Translations under genes and position numbers: made by a program | Shown: positions 16,145-24,369 of the stretch, in pieces | Layout of the letters: the number at the start of each line of letters is the position of its first letter | How positions within the stretch are numbered: the first letter of the stretch is position 1 | Notes under the pieces: model-generated | The model's database searches: none | What the model saw: the letters and a program-made list of their open reading frames with translations, nothing else | Told to the model about the DNA's origin: nothing | DNA from: Hydrogenophaga sp. RAC07 | GTDB lineage: Bacteria; Pseudomonadota; Gammaproteobacteria; Burkholderiales; Burkholderiaceae_C | Reading direction: 5' to 3' | Length of the DNA stretch: 64,000 nt | NCBI RefSeq assembly: GCF_001713375.1 | Contig: NZ_CP016449.1 | Coordinates: 4,011,501-4,075,500 of the forward strand

Positions 16145-17425
16145 ATGATCGTTCTTGTTTTCGTTCTCTCGCTGCTCGCGGCCATGGCGCTGGGCATGCC
16201 GATCGCCTTCGCGCTCATGGTCTCCAGCATGGCCATGATGGCCTGGATGGACATCTTCAATGCGCAGATCCTGGCGCAGAACATGCTCTCCGGCGCCGAC
16301 AGTTTTCCGCTGATGGCGATCCCGTTTTTCGTGCTCGCCGGCGAGCTCATGAACGCCGGCGGCATCTCGCGGCGCATCGTGGGTGTGGCCGGCGCGTGGG
16401 TCGGCCACTTCAAGGGTGGCCTGGGCTATGTGGCCATCTTCGCCTGCGTGATCATGGCCTCGCTCTCGGGCTCGGCAATTGCCGACACCGCGGCCGTGGC
16501 AGCCCTGCTCATCCCCATGATGCGCAAGGCCGGCTACAACATGCCGCGCGCCTCGGGGCTGATCGCCTCGGGCGGCATCATCGCGCCCATCATCCCGCCC
16601 TCCATCGGCTTCGTCATGTTCGGCGTGGTGGCCAACGTGTCCATCACCAGCCTGTTTCTCGCCGGCATCGTGCCCGGCCTGCTCATGGCCATCGCCCTGG
16701 TGGGCACCTGGATGTTCCAGGCCAAGCGCGACGACATGCCGCGGGGCGAGAAGGCCACCATGCAGGAACGCTGGTCGGCCACCTTCGCCGGCGTCTGGGC
16801 GCTGCTGCTGCCGGTGCTCATCGTCGGCGGCCTCAAGGGCGGCTTCTTCACACCCACCGAGGCCGCCGTCGTGGCGGTGTTCTATGCGGTGTTCGTCGGC
16901 TTCGTGGTCTACCGCGAGCTCAAGGTCTCGCAGCTCTACGCCTTGCTGTTGGCGGCGGGCAAGACCTCGGCCGTGGTCATGTTTCTCGTGGCGGCGGCAC
17001 AGGTCACGGCCTGGCTGATCGCGGCGGCCAACATCCCCATGGTGGTGGCCGACCTGCTGCAGCCGCTGGTGGGTTCGCCCACGCTCTTGCTGCTCGTGAT
17101 CATGTTGCTGATCGTGGTGGTGGGCACCGCACTCGACTTCGCGCCCACCATCCTGATCCTGGCGCCGGTGCTCATGCCGGTGGTGCGCATGGCCGGCATC
17201 GACCCGGTGTACTTCGGCGTGCTGTTCATCATGAACAACGCCATCGGCCTCATCACACCGCCGGTGGGCACGGTGCTCAATGTGGTGGCCGGTGTGGCGC
17301 GCGAGCGCCTGGAGTCGGTGATCCGCGCCGTGCTGCCCTACCTCGCGGCGCAACTCGGCGTGCTGCTTCTGCTGGTGCTGTTTCCGCAGATCGTGCTGGC
17401 GCCGCTGCGCTTCTTCCTGCGCTGA
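16145..17425 (+). CDS. dctM: TRAP transporter large permease subunit DctM
   Basis: A 426-residue polytopic protein of the usual DctM length, with the signatures MAIPFFVLAGELMNAGGIS, SGSAIADTAAVAALLIPMM and GGIIAPIIPPSIGFVMFG, and the second half-repeat LDFAPTILILAPVLMP. It is the Na+-coupled transport subunit for an organic acid. It is the last gene of the operon and is followed 8 bp later by a strong GC-rich hairpin. A 668-residue open frame on the opposite strand across this gene is a composition artefact. Confidence 0.93.
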   Translation: MIVLVFVLSLLAAMALGMPIAFALMVSSMAMMAWMDIFNAQILAQNMLSGADSFPLMAIPFFVLAGELMNAGGISRRIVGVAGAWVGHFKGGLGYVAIFACVIMASLSGSAIADTAAVAALLIPMMRKAGYNMPRASGLIASGGIIAPIIPPSIGFVMFGVVANVSITSLFLAGIVPGLLMAIALVGTWMFQAKRDDMPRGEKATMQERWSATFAGVWALLLPVLIVGGLKGGFFTPTEAAVVAVFYAVFVGFVVYRELKVSQLYALLLAAGKTSAVVMFLVAAAQVTAWLIAAANIPMVVADLLQPLVGSPTLLLLVIMLLIVVVGTALDFAPTILILAPVLMPVVRMAGIDPVYFGVLFIMNNAIGLITPPVGTVLNVVAGVARERLESVIRAVLPYLAAQLGVLLLLVLFPQIVLAPLRFFLR

Positions 17426-17432
17426 CGACTCC

Positions 17433-17453
17433 CACCGGGCCTGGGGCCCGGTG
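17433..17453 (+). terminator. GC hairpin after the TRAP operon
   Basis: A perfect 9-bp inverted repeat, CACCGGGCC-TGG-GGCCCGGTG, lies 8 bp after the dctM stop. There is no T-run after it, so it is either a weak intrinsic terminator or a 3'-end stabilising hairpin. Confidence 0.5.
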
Positions 17454-17465
17454 TAGCCTCTCGCC

Positions 17466-18686
17466 ATGGATTCCCTGATCACCGCCGCCGCGCGCGCGCT
17501 GGCCACGGGCGATGCGCTCGGCGCGCTCAAACGTGTGGCCCTGCGCGACGACCCGCCCGCGCTGGCCTTGCGCGGCATCGCCATGGCGCAGCTCGGGGAC
17601 CACCCGCGTGCACGCGATCTGTTGCGGCGCGCGGCCCGGCGCTTTGGCGCTCACGAAGCGCTGTCGCGGGCGCGCTGCGTGGTGGCCGAGGCCGAGGTGG
17701 CGCTGGCCATGCGCGAACTCGGCGGCTCGACGCGTGCACTGGCCAACGCCGCCACCACGCTGGCGACACACGGCGACCGCGCCAATGCGCAGCAGGCGCG
17801 GCTGATTGCCGCGCGGCGCTGGCTGCTAACCGGCCACCTGGGCGAGGCGGCCGACGCGCTGGCGCGCACCGATGCGCGTGGTCTCTCTCCGGCCCTGTCG
17901 GCGGTGGCCGAGCTGATCGGCGCCGAACTGGCGCTGCGCGCCTTGCGCGTGGGCGAGGCGCGTGCGTCGCTCGAGCGCGCCGAGGCGGCGGCGGAGCGCT
18001 CGGGCGTGCCGGCCTTGCAGGCCGAGGTGGCGCAGGCCCTGGCCTCGCTGGCACAGCCTGCGGCTCGGCGCATGGCGAGCGGCGGCGAGCAGGCCTTGAC
18101 CCTCGACGCAGTCGCGGCGCTGCTGGCGTCGGACGCCCTCGTGGTCGACGCCTGCCGCCACGGCGTTGGCAGCGGATCTGCCTGGGTGTCGCTGGCGCGC
18201 CGGCCCGTGCTGTTTGCGCTGGCGCGCGCGCTCGCGCAGGCCTGGCCGGGCGATGTGGACCGCGAGGCCTTGATCGCCGACGCGTTTCGCACCCGCCGCC
18301 CCGACGAGACCCACCGGGCGCGCCTGCGCGTGGACATCGGGCGGCTGCGCGCGCTGGTCAAGTCCCTGGGCCGCATCGAAGCCACCGAACGCGGTTTCAT
18401 GCTTCAGCCGCTGGACGGGCGCAACGTGGTGGTGTTGAAGCCGCCTTTCGACGGCGATCAGGCGTCGCTGCTCGCGCTGCTGTCCGACGGTGCGGCCTGG
18501 TCCACCTCGGCGCTCGCGCTGGCGCTGGATGCCAGCCAGCGCACGGTGCAACGTGCACTTGCCGAGCTGGAAACACAGGGCCGTGTGCGCGCCATCGGCC
18601 AGGCGCGGGCGCGGCGCTGGCTGGCGCCGCCGCTGGCCGGATTCACGACGATCTTGTTACTCCCCACTGCGCTGCCGATTGCCTAG
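17466..18686 (+). CDS. Putative transcriptional regulator: TPR-like N-terminus with C-terminal helix-turn-helix
   Basis: A 406-residue, Ala- and Arg-rich protein without signal peptide. Residues about 1-200 form repeated Ala-rich helical pairs (for example RALATGDALGALKRVALRDD and LARTDARGLSPALSAVAE) resembling TPR repeats. The middle part (REALIADAFRTRRPDETHRA, RLRVDIGRLRALVKSLGRIE) looks like a winged helix of the OmpR/SARP kind. The C-terminal part (TSALALALDASQRTVQRALA, ELETQGRVRAIGQARARRW) is a clear helix-turn-helix. No receiver domain is seen. It lies directly before the beta-propeller gene, which it may control. The specific family was not recognised. Confidence 0.7.
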   Translation: MDSLITAAARALATGDALGALKRVALRDDPPALALRGIAMAQLGDHPRARDLLRRAARRFGAHEALSRARCVVAEAEVALAMRELGGSTRALANAATTLATHGDRANAQQARLIAARRWLLTGHLGEAADALARTDARGLSPALSAVAELIGAELALRALRVGEARASLERAEAAAERSGVPALQAEVAQALASLAQPAARRMASGGEQALTLDAVAALLASDALVVDACRHGVGSGSAWVSLARRPVLFALARALAQAWPGDVDREALIADAFRTRRPDETHRARLRVDIGRLRALVKSLGRIEATERGFMLQPLDGRNVVVLKPPFDGDQASLLALLSDGAAWSTSALALALDASQRTVQRALAELETQGRVRAIGQARARRWLAPPLAGFTTILLLPTALPIA

Positions 18687-18735
18687 AGTGACCTCCAGGC
18701 GCCGACGACCGGCGCCACCCACCAGGAGCCCCACC

Positions 18736-19410
18736 ATGACCAGCACGTCCACCGCAACACCGCCCTCCACCGTCCAGTCCACCCCCGCCGACATCGTTCG
18801 CGAATACGGCCCCTTCGAGGGCGCGGGCCGCGTCAACGGCGTCACCCACGACGGCCGGCAGGTATGGGCCTCCGTCGGCGACCAGATCGTGGCCTTCGAT
18901 CCCGCCAGCGGCCAGACCACCCGCACGCTGGAGCACGCGGGCGACGCCGGCACCGCGTTCGACGGCAAGCACCTGTACCAGATCGCCGAAGCGCGCATCG
19001 ACAAGATCGACCCGGGCACGGGTGCGGTGCTGCACTCCATCCCCGCCCCCGGCAACGGCGCCGACTCCGGCCTCACCTGGGCCGAAGGCAGCCTGTGGGT
19101 GGGTCAGTACCGCGACTGCAAGATCCACCAGATCGACCCCGCCACCGGCGCCATCCAGCGCACCATCGAGTCGAACCGTTTTGTGACCGGCGTGACCTGG
19201 GTCGACGGCGAGCTCTGGCACGGCACCTGGGAAGGTGAAGAGAGCGACATTCGCCGCATCGACCCGCAGAGTGGCGCGGTGCTGGAACGGCTGGAGATGC
19301 CCGCCGGCACCGGCGTGAGCGGGCTGGAGTCCGACGGTGCCGACCTGTTCTATTGCGGTGGGGGCCTGAGCGGCAAGGTGCGCGCGGTGAAGCGCCCCCG
19401 GCGCGCCTGA
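18736..19410 (+). CDS. Beta-propeller repeat protein (glutamine cyclotransferase/YncE-like)
   Basis: A 224-residue protein with recurring propeller blades that end in a D-P-x-(S/T)-G pattern: IVAFDPASGQT, IDKIDPGTGAV, IHQIDPATGAI and IRRIDPQSGAV, each followed by W- and G-rich strands such as SGLTWAEGSLWVG. No signal peptide is seen, unlike secreted glutamine cyclotransferases, so it is probably cytoplasmic. No catalytic set could be confirmed. A GGAGCC Shine-Dalgarno-like stretch precedes the ATG at 18736. The 49-bp gap to the regulator gene suggests co-transcription. Confidence 0.7.
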   Translation: MTSTSTATPPSTVQSTPADIVREYGPFEGAGRVNGVTHDGRQVWASVGDQIVAFDPASGQTTRTLEHAGDAGTAFDGKHLYQIAEARIDKIDPGTGAVLHSIPAPGNGADSGLTWAEGSLWVGQYRDCKIHQIDPATGAIQRTIESNRFVTGVTWVDGELWHGTWEGEESDIRRIDPQSGAVLERLEMPAGTGVSGLESDGADLFYCGGGLSGKVRAVKRPRRA

Positions 19411-19425
19411 GCCGACCCCGCAGGC

Positions 19426-20346
19426 TCAGTGTTTCCAGAACTCCGGGCGCGCGTACTCGTGCTTGAGGAAGTCGATCCACAGGCGCACGCGAAGCGCCAG
19501 GTGTTTGCGCTGCGGGAACAGCGCAAAGATGCCGTTGGGCGGCGCGGCGAAATCGTCGAGCACGCTCACCAGCCGCCCGGCCGTGATGTCGGCCTCCACC
19601 TCCCAGGTGCTGCGCCAGGCGATGCCGTAACCGGCCAGGCACCATTCGTGCAGGACCTGCCCGTCGGTGCAGTCCAGCGGGCCGCCGGGTCGCAGGTGGG
19701 TGATGGTGGTCTCGCCGCCCTCTCCCGGCATGGCGAAGGCCCAGCCGCGTGTTTGAGAAGCGTCACTCGACAGCGTGAGGCAGTCAAAACGCACCAGGTC
19801 GGCCGGGGTCTGCGGGCGACCGTGGTGCTGCAGATAACGTGGGGTGGCCACGCACAGTCGGCGGTTCTCCGCCAGGCGCACGCTCACCAATGAAGAGTCG
19901 GGCAGATCACCCACGCGCACCGCGCAGTCGTAGCCCTCGCCGGCCACATCGACCACGCGGTCGCTCAGGTTGAGCGAGATCGTCACCTCGGGGTGCAGTT
20001 CGCGAAAGTGCGGCACCAGCGGCGCCACGTGGCGGCGGCCAAAGCCGGCCGGCGCGGTGATGCGCAAATGCCCGCTGGCCTTCACCCCGCCGGCGCTCAC
20101 GCTGGCTTCGGCGTTGGCCAGGTCGGTCAGCAGGCGGTGGCAGTCTTCGAGGAAGGCACTGCCTTCGTGGGTGAGGGTGATGCGCCGCGTGGTGCGCACC
20201 ATGAGCTTCACGCCCAGGCGGGCTTCCAGCGCGTCGAGCCGGCGGCCGATGATGGCCGGGGCCACGCCTTCGGCTTTGGCAGCGGCGGTCAGGCTGCCAC
20301 GCGTGGCCACCGACGTGAAGGTTTCGAGTTGTTTGAGTTTGTCCAC
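19426..20346 (-). CDS. LysR-family transcriptional regulator
   Basis: A 306-residue protein with an N-terminal LysR winged helix (LETFTSVATRGSLTAAAKAE through RRLDALEARLGVKLMVRTTR) and a substrate-binding-like domain (HLRITAPAGFGRRHVAPLVP onward) of the CrgA/DmlR type, which usually regulate oxidoreductase or efflux genes. Start is GTG at 20346. It lies 63 bp downstream of the CoA-transferase gene on the same strand and convergent with the beta-propeller gene, so its target is not evident. A CTGAGCC/GGCTCAG inverted repeat (19407-19429) spans the convergent stops. Confidence 0.85.
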   Translation of the reverse strand: MDKLKQLETFTSVATRGSLTAAAKAEGVAPAIIGRRLDALEARLGVKLMVRTTRRITLTHEGSAFLEDCHRLLTDLANAEASVSAGGVKASGHLRITAPAGFGRRHVAPLVPHFRELHPEVTISLNLSDRVVDVAGEGYDCAVRVGDLPDSSLVSVRLAENRRLCVATPRYLQHHGRPQTPADLVRFDCLTLSSDASQTRGWAFAMPGEGGETTITHLRPGGPLDCTDGQVLHEWCLAGYGIAWRSTWEVEADITAGRLVSVLDDFAAPPNGIFALFPQRKHLALRVRLWIDFLKHEYARPEFWKH

Positions 20347-20409
20347 CGGGGCAGATTACCCCACAAACCGTAGCGGACTCATGACGTTTACGCCTGGATT
20401 GATGACTTC

Positions 20410-21600
20410 TCAGGCCGCTTTCACCACCGTCCGGCTCAGGCGCGCGGCGTCTTCGGCCGAGTAACCCAGCTCGGCCAGCAGCTCGGCGCTGTGTTCGCCC
20501 AGCCGGGGCGGGCTGCGGCGCACGCCCAGGCGTTCGCCGTCAAGCGCGAGCGGCAGCAGCACGGTTTGTGCGGTCTGGCCGGCACGTTCACCGTCGGGCA
20601 GGGTGATGGGAGCCAGGCCCCCGGTTGCGCAGAGGTGCGGATCGTCGAGCAGCTCGTGGGGTTGGGTGATGGGTGCAAACGGCAGGCCGTGGCGTTCGAA
20701 CAGCGCAGCGAGGTCGGCCGCGGTCTGCTGCGCGAGGCGCTCACGCAGCAACGGGATGAGCCAGTCGCGGCAACGCACGCGGTTGTTGTTGCCCAGCAGG
20801 CGCTCGTCGGCCTTGAGGTCGTCGTAGCCAAAGGCCTCGCAGAAGATCGCCCACTGGGTGTCGCTCACCACCGCGAGAAAGATCTGTTCGTTGTCCTTGA
20901 CCTTGAACACGTCGTAGATGCCCCAGGACGAGATGCGCTCGGGCATGGGCGCGGCCGGCAGGCCGGTCACCGCGAACTGCATCATGTGCTGCGCCACCAG
21001 AAACACGTTGTTCTCGAACAGCGAGCTTTGCACCTCGCTGCCCACCCCGGTTTTCTCGCGCGCGCTGAGCGCGGCCATGACACCGATGGCACCGAACAGG
21101 CCGCCCATGATGTCGTTCACCGACGAGCCCGCGCGCAGCGGATCACCCGGACGCCCGGTCATGTAGGCCAGGCCACCCATCATCTGCACCACCTCGTCGA
21201 GCGCGGTGCGGTGGTCGTACGGGCCGGGCAGGAAACCCTTGTGGCTCACGTGGATGAGGCGCGGGTTCAGCGTCTTCAGGCTCGGGTAGTCCAGGCCCAG
21301 CTTCTTCATCGTCTCGGGCTTGAAGTTTTCGCTCACCACATCAGCGGTGGCGATCAGCTTGAGCACCGCCTCCTTGCCTTCGGGCGTTTGCACATCGAGC
21401 ACCAGGCTCTTCTTGTTGCGGTTGAACAGCGGGTAGAAGCCCGCGCCCGAACCGAGCAGGCGGCGCGTGTTGTCGCCGGCCGGCGGCTCGACCTTGATGA
21501 CCTCGGCCCCCAGGTCGGCCAGCACCATGCCACAGGTGGGGCCCATGACCATGTGGGTGAATTCGACGACGCGCAGACCTTCGTACGGGAATTTTGTCAT
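20410..21600 (-). CDS. CaiB/BaiF (family III) CoA-transferase
   Basis: A 396-residue protein with the family III CoA-transferase pattern: EGLRVVEFTHMVMGPTCGMV, LADLGAEVIKVEPPAGD, the N-R-N-K-K-S-L-V-L-D stretch and the Asp nucleophile region MMGGLAYMTGRPGDPLRAG. It transfers CoA between carboxylic acids. The start at 21600 was chosen because its ATGA overlaps the stop of the lyase gene, giving MTKFPYEGLRVVEF; an upstream in-frame ATG at 21621 is possible. Paired with the lyase it probably activates a hydroxy- or branched-chain dicarboxylate, which is then cleaved. Confidence 0.87.
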   Translation of the reverse strand: MTKFPYEGLRVVEFTHMVMGPTCGMVLADLGAEVIKVEPPAGDNTRRLLGSGAGFYPLFNRNKKSLVLDVQTPEGKEAVLKLIATADVVSENFKPETMKKLGLDYPSLKTLNPRLIHVSHKGFLPGPYDHRTALDEVVQMMGGLAYMTGRPGDPLRAGSSVNDIMGGLFGAIGVMAALSAREKTGVGSEVQSSLFENNVFLVAQHMMQFAVTGLPAAPMPERISSWGIYDVFKVKDNEQIFLAVVSDTQWAIFCEAFGYDDLKADERLLGNNNRVRCRDWLIPLLRERLAQQTAADLAALFERHGLPFAPITQPHELLDDPHLCATGGLAPITLPDGERAGQTAQTVLLPLALDGERLGVRRSPPRLGEHSAELLAELGYSAEDAARLSRTVVKAA

Positions 21601-22529
21601 GGTGTTGGGTGGGTGGGCCACCCCTTGGGCAAACCGGCTTCGGGCGTCATGCCGTAGACCGGTTCACCCGGCAGGCCGGCCTTGAGGGGTTCGCGCGCGG
21701 CGATGAGTTTGGAGATGTCGATGCCGGTGCGCACGCCCATGGCCTCGAACATGAAGACCAGGTCTTCGGTGACCACGTTGCCCGAGGCGCCGGGCGCATA
21801 AGGGCAACCGCCCAGGCCACCGAGCGAGGCGTCGAAGGTGCGCACGCCCACGTCGTAAGCCGCGAGGCAATTGGCCAGGCCGAGACCACGCGTGTTGTGC
21901 ATGTGGGCCGCGCCGGCGCGCTCTCCCAGTTCGGCGCGCAGCCGCGTGAACAGGCGGCGCACCTGCGCCGGGTTGGCCATGCCCGTGGTGTCCGACAGAC
22001 CCACCTCGTCCGCACCCGCCTCCACACAGGCCACGGCCAGGCGGATCACGTCGTCTTCGGCCACCGCGCCTTGCAGCGTGCAGCCAAACGCAGTGGACAG
22101 GCCCACCTCCATGGCGACCGCGGGCACGGCATCGCGCCGCAGCGCATGGACCTCGCGCAGCTCGTCGAGCATCTGCGCCGGCGTCTTTCGCACGTTCGCC
22201 AGGGAATGCGCCTCGCTCACCGACACCGGCAAGGTGATCTTGAGCACGCCCGCGGCCAGCGCAGCCTCGGCACCGCGAAGGTTGGGCACCAGCGCCATCA
22301 CCACGAGGCCAGGGTGCTGCAAGGCGTGTTGCACCACGGCGGGTGTGTCCGCCATCTGAGGCAGCAACCTGGGCGGCACGAAGGAGCCCACCTCGATCTC
22401 GCGCAGGCCGGCCGCCACAAGCGCGTCGATCCAGCGCAGCTTGTGTTCCGTCGGCATGGTCGCCTTGACGGATTGCAGCCCGTCGCGCGGGCCGACTTCG
22501 CTGATGAGGACTTCGGGGGTGGTGGGCAT
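21597..22529 (-). CDS. Hydroxymethylglutaryl-CoA lyase family protein
   Basis: A 310-residue TIM-barrel lyase of the DRE-TIM family: EVGPRDGLQ at the N terminus, metal-binding HMHNTRG and the cysteine loop GGLGGCPYAPGASGN. HMG-CoA lyase splits HMG-CoA to acetyl-CoA and acetoacetate; close relatives cleave other 3-hydroxy-3-methyl acyl-CoAs. It overlaps the CoA-transferase gene by 4 bp, so the two likely work in sequence. It diverges from an IclR regulator across 100 bp containing two palindromes. No other leucine-pathway genes are adjacent, so a pathway other than leucine breakdown is quite possible. Confidence 0.88.
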   Translation of the reverse strand: MPTTPEVLISEVGPRDGLQSVKATMPTEHKLRWIDALVAAGLREIEVGSFVPPRLLPQMADTPAVVQHALQHPGLVVMALVPNLRGAEAALAAGVLKITLPVSVSEAHSLANVRKTPAQMLDELREVHALRRDAVPAVAMEVGLSTAFGCTLQGAVAEDDVIRLAVACVEAGADEVGLSDTTGMANPAQVRRLFTRLRAELGERAGAAHMHNTRGLGLANCLAAYDVGVRTFDASLGGLGGCPYAPGASGNVVTEDLVFMFEAMGVRTGIDISKLIAAREPLKAGLPGEPVYGMTPEAGLPKGWPTHPTP

Positions 22530-22551
22530 GGCGGAAGTCGGTTTGAGCTTG

Positions 22552-22592
22552 CGTTCTATCTGACAGAACGATATTCTTTCTGTTGAAAGAAT
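22552..22592. promoter_or_regulatory. Two palindromes, probable IclR operator
   Basis: Between the lyase and IclR start codons lie CGTTCT-N7-AGAACG (22552-22570) and, 2 bp further, the perfect ATTCTTTC-TGTT-GAAAGAAT (22573-22592). The stretch is AT-rich against its surroundings. Adjacent palindromes between a divergently encoded IclR regulator and its target operon are typical operators. Confidence 0.6.
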
Positions 22593-22629
22593 CGCAGATC
22601 ACCTCCTGCCTGTCAACCCAAGCCTCTAC

Positions 22630-23376
22630 ATGCCCCGCAAAGCGCAAACCCCATCGCTCGCTGACACCAATGCCACCAGCGGCGGCACCGCCGCGGTGGA
22701 CCGCGCGCTGTCCTTGCTCGGTGCGTTCCGCGCGGGCGACGCGGCCTTGTCGCTCGCCGAACTGGCCGAGCGCACGCAGCTCTACAAAAGCACCGCCCTG
22801 CGCTTGCTGGCTTCGCTCGAACACGCGCACCTGCTGCAGCGGCTGGACGACGGGCGCTATGCCCTGGGCGGCGAAGTGGCGCGGCTGCACGGCATCTACG
22901 CGGCTTCGTTTTCGCTGGATCGCATCGTCATGCCCGTGCTGCGCCAACTGGTGGCCGCCACCGGCGAGAGCGCGGCGTACCACGTGCGCCAGGGCCAGGC
23001 GCCGAACCAGACCCGCCTGTGCCTTTATCGCGTGGACTCACCACACCCGGTGCGCGACCACATCCGCGCCGGCGAGGTGTTGCCGCTGCACCAAGGCACG
23101 GGTGGACGTGTGCTCTCGGCCTTTGGCGCGGGCGACGACAGCCGCAAACCCACCACCGCCGAGAAGCGCATCCACGCCCGCATCCGTGCAGAAGGTTTCA
23201 TGACCGCCGTGGGCGACCGCTTGGCCGAAGTCGCCGGCATCTCGGCGCCGGTGTTCCATGCGGAAGGATCGATCGCCGCCTCGCTCACGCTCACGATGCC
23301 GGCGCACCGGTTTGATGAGCGGCATGTGGGAAAGGTGCTGTCGGCAGCGCGTGGGTTGAGTGGGCGGGTGGGGTAG
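22630..23376 (+). CDS. IclR-family transcriptional regulator
   Basis: A 248-residue protein with an N-terminal winged helix (AVDRALSLLGAFRAGDAALS, LAELAERTQLYKSTALRLLA) and a C-terminal IclR effector domain (ISAPVFHAEGSIAASLTLTM). The 100-bp divergent spacing and twin palindromes indicate that it controls the lyase/CoA-transferase operon and itself. The following 268 bp up to the dehalogenase gene hold no convincing gene. Confidence 0.9.
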   Translation: MPRKAQTPSLADTNATSGGTAAVDRALSLLGAFRAGDAALSLAELAERTQLYKSTALRLLASLEHAHLLQRLDDGRYALGGEVARLHGIYAASFSLDRIVMPVLRQLVAATGESAAYHVRQGQAPNQTRLCLYRVDSPHPVRDHIRAGEVLPLHQGTGGRVLSAFGAGDDSRKPTTAEKRIHARIRAEGFMTAVGDRLAEVAGISAPVFHAEGSIAASLTLTMPAHRFDERHVGKVLSAARGLSGRVG

Positions 23377-23644
23377 CCCGAGGCGACTCATGTTCAACTG
23401 CGCCACTAAACAGAGCAGAGTGGTTGTATGCGGATGACCGCGTCAAGAAGAGGCGCACTCATGCGGAACAGGGCAACAGGTCGTCAGAGGCAGCGCTGCG
23501 CGGGAGGCGCGCCAATGTTCTTGTCTCACGGGTTCGTTCATAGCCCACGCGAAGCTCGCAACGCTCAATTACCGTCAAGAGAGTCACAAATAACCCGCAG
23601 AAAACAGATTCAATGCGCACTTATGTGTGGAATACAGTGCGGGG

Positions 23645-24343
23645 ATGGAAAAACCCCGCGCAGTCCTCTTCGACGCCTACGGCACGCTCTTCGACGTGTA
23701 CAGCGTGGGGCTGCTCGCCGAGCAGCTGTTCACCGGGCAGGGCACGCGGCTGGCCACGCTGTGGCGGGACAAGCAGATTGAATACACGCGGCTGGTGACC
23801 ACCAGCGACCACGGCGCGCACTACCGGCCGTTCTGGGCGCTCACGCAAAGCGCGCTGGCCTACGCCATCAAGACGATTGCGCCCGAGGCGCGCAGCAACT
23901 GGCCCGCGTTTGAAGAGCGGGCCGCGCGGCTCATGAACCAGTACCGCCACCTCTCGGCCTTTCCGGAAAACCGCGCGGTGCTGCAGGCGCTGCGCGAGCG
24001 TGGTGTGGCCACCGGCATCCTGAGCAATGGTGACCCCGACATGCTGGGCATTGCGGTGCGCAGCGCCGGGCTGGAGGGCCTGCTCGATCACGTGATCAGC
24101 GTGGACCCCATCCGCAAGTACAAGACCCACCCCGAGGCCTATGCACTCGGCGAACAAGCCACCGGCCTGGCCTGTGGACAGATCGTGTTCGTGAGCAGCA
24201 ACGCCTGGGACGCACTGGCCGCCACCTGGTACGGCTACCGCACGCTGTGGGTGAACCGGCAAAATCTCCCGTTTGAAGAACTCGGCACCCAGCCCCACCG
24301 CACCGGCAGCCAGCTCAGCGATGTGCTCGCCTTTTTTGACTGA
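23645..24343 (+). CDS. L-2-haloacid dehalogenase (haloacid dehalogenase type II)
   Basis: A 232-residue HAD-superfamily protein. Its residues Asp10 and Thr14 (FDAYGTLFD), Arg41 (LWRDKQIEY), Ser127 (ILSNGD), Lys160 and Tyr166 (KYKTHPEAY), Ser184, Asn186 and Asp189 (VSSNAWD) correspond one-to-one to the catalytic residues known for L-2-haloacid dehalogenase (Asp10, Thr14, Arg41, then the C-terminal set with a constant offset of 9). The reaction is hydrolytic removal of halide from L-2-haloacids, giving D-2-hydroxy acids, or glycolate from chloroacetate. Start ATG at 23645, behind GCGGGG. Only 26 bp separate it from malate synthase G, which suggests co-transcription. Confidence 0.88.
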   Translation: MEKPRAVLFDAYGTLFDVYSVGLLAEQLFTGQGTRLATLWRDKQIEYTRLVTTSDHGAHYRPFWALTQSALAYAIKTIAPEARSNWPAFEERAARLMNQYRHLSAFPENRAVLQALRERGVATGILSNGDPDMLGIAVRSAGLEGLLDHVISVDPIRKYKTHPEAYALGEQATGLACGQIVFVSSNAWDALAATWYGYRTLWVNRQNLPFEELGTQPHRTGSQLSDVLAFFD

Positions 24344-24369
24344 TTTCCTTTTTTTCAAAACCCCACGCC

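Noticed and set aside
15578..17584. A 668-codon open frame on the minus strand, rich in His, Gln, Arg and Asp, opposite the TRAP permease genes
   Set aside because: The plus strand encodes well-supported DctQ and DctM membrane proteins. The opposite frame is open only because of the GC-rich third positions and its amino acid make-up is that of an antisense shadow.
23428..23781. Open frame of 117 codons between the IclR and dehalogenase genes
   Set aside because: It overlaps the well-supported dehalogenase start in another frame, has no recognisable features, and mostly covers the promoter region.
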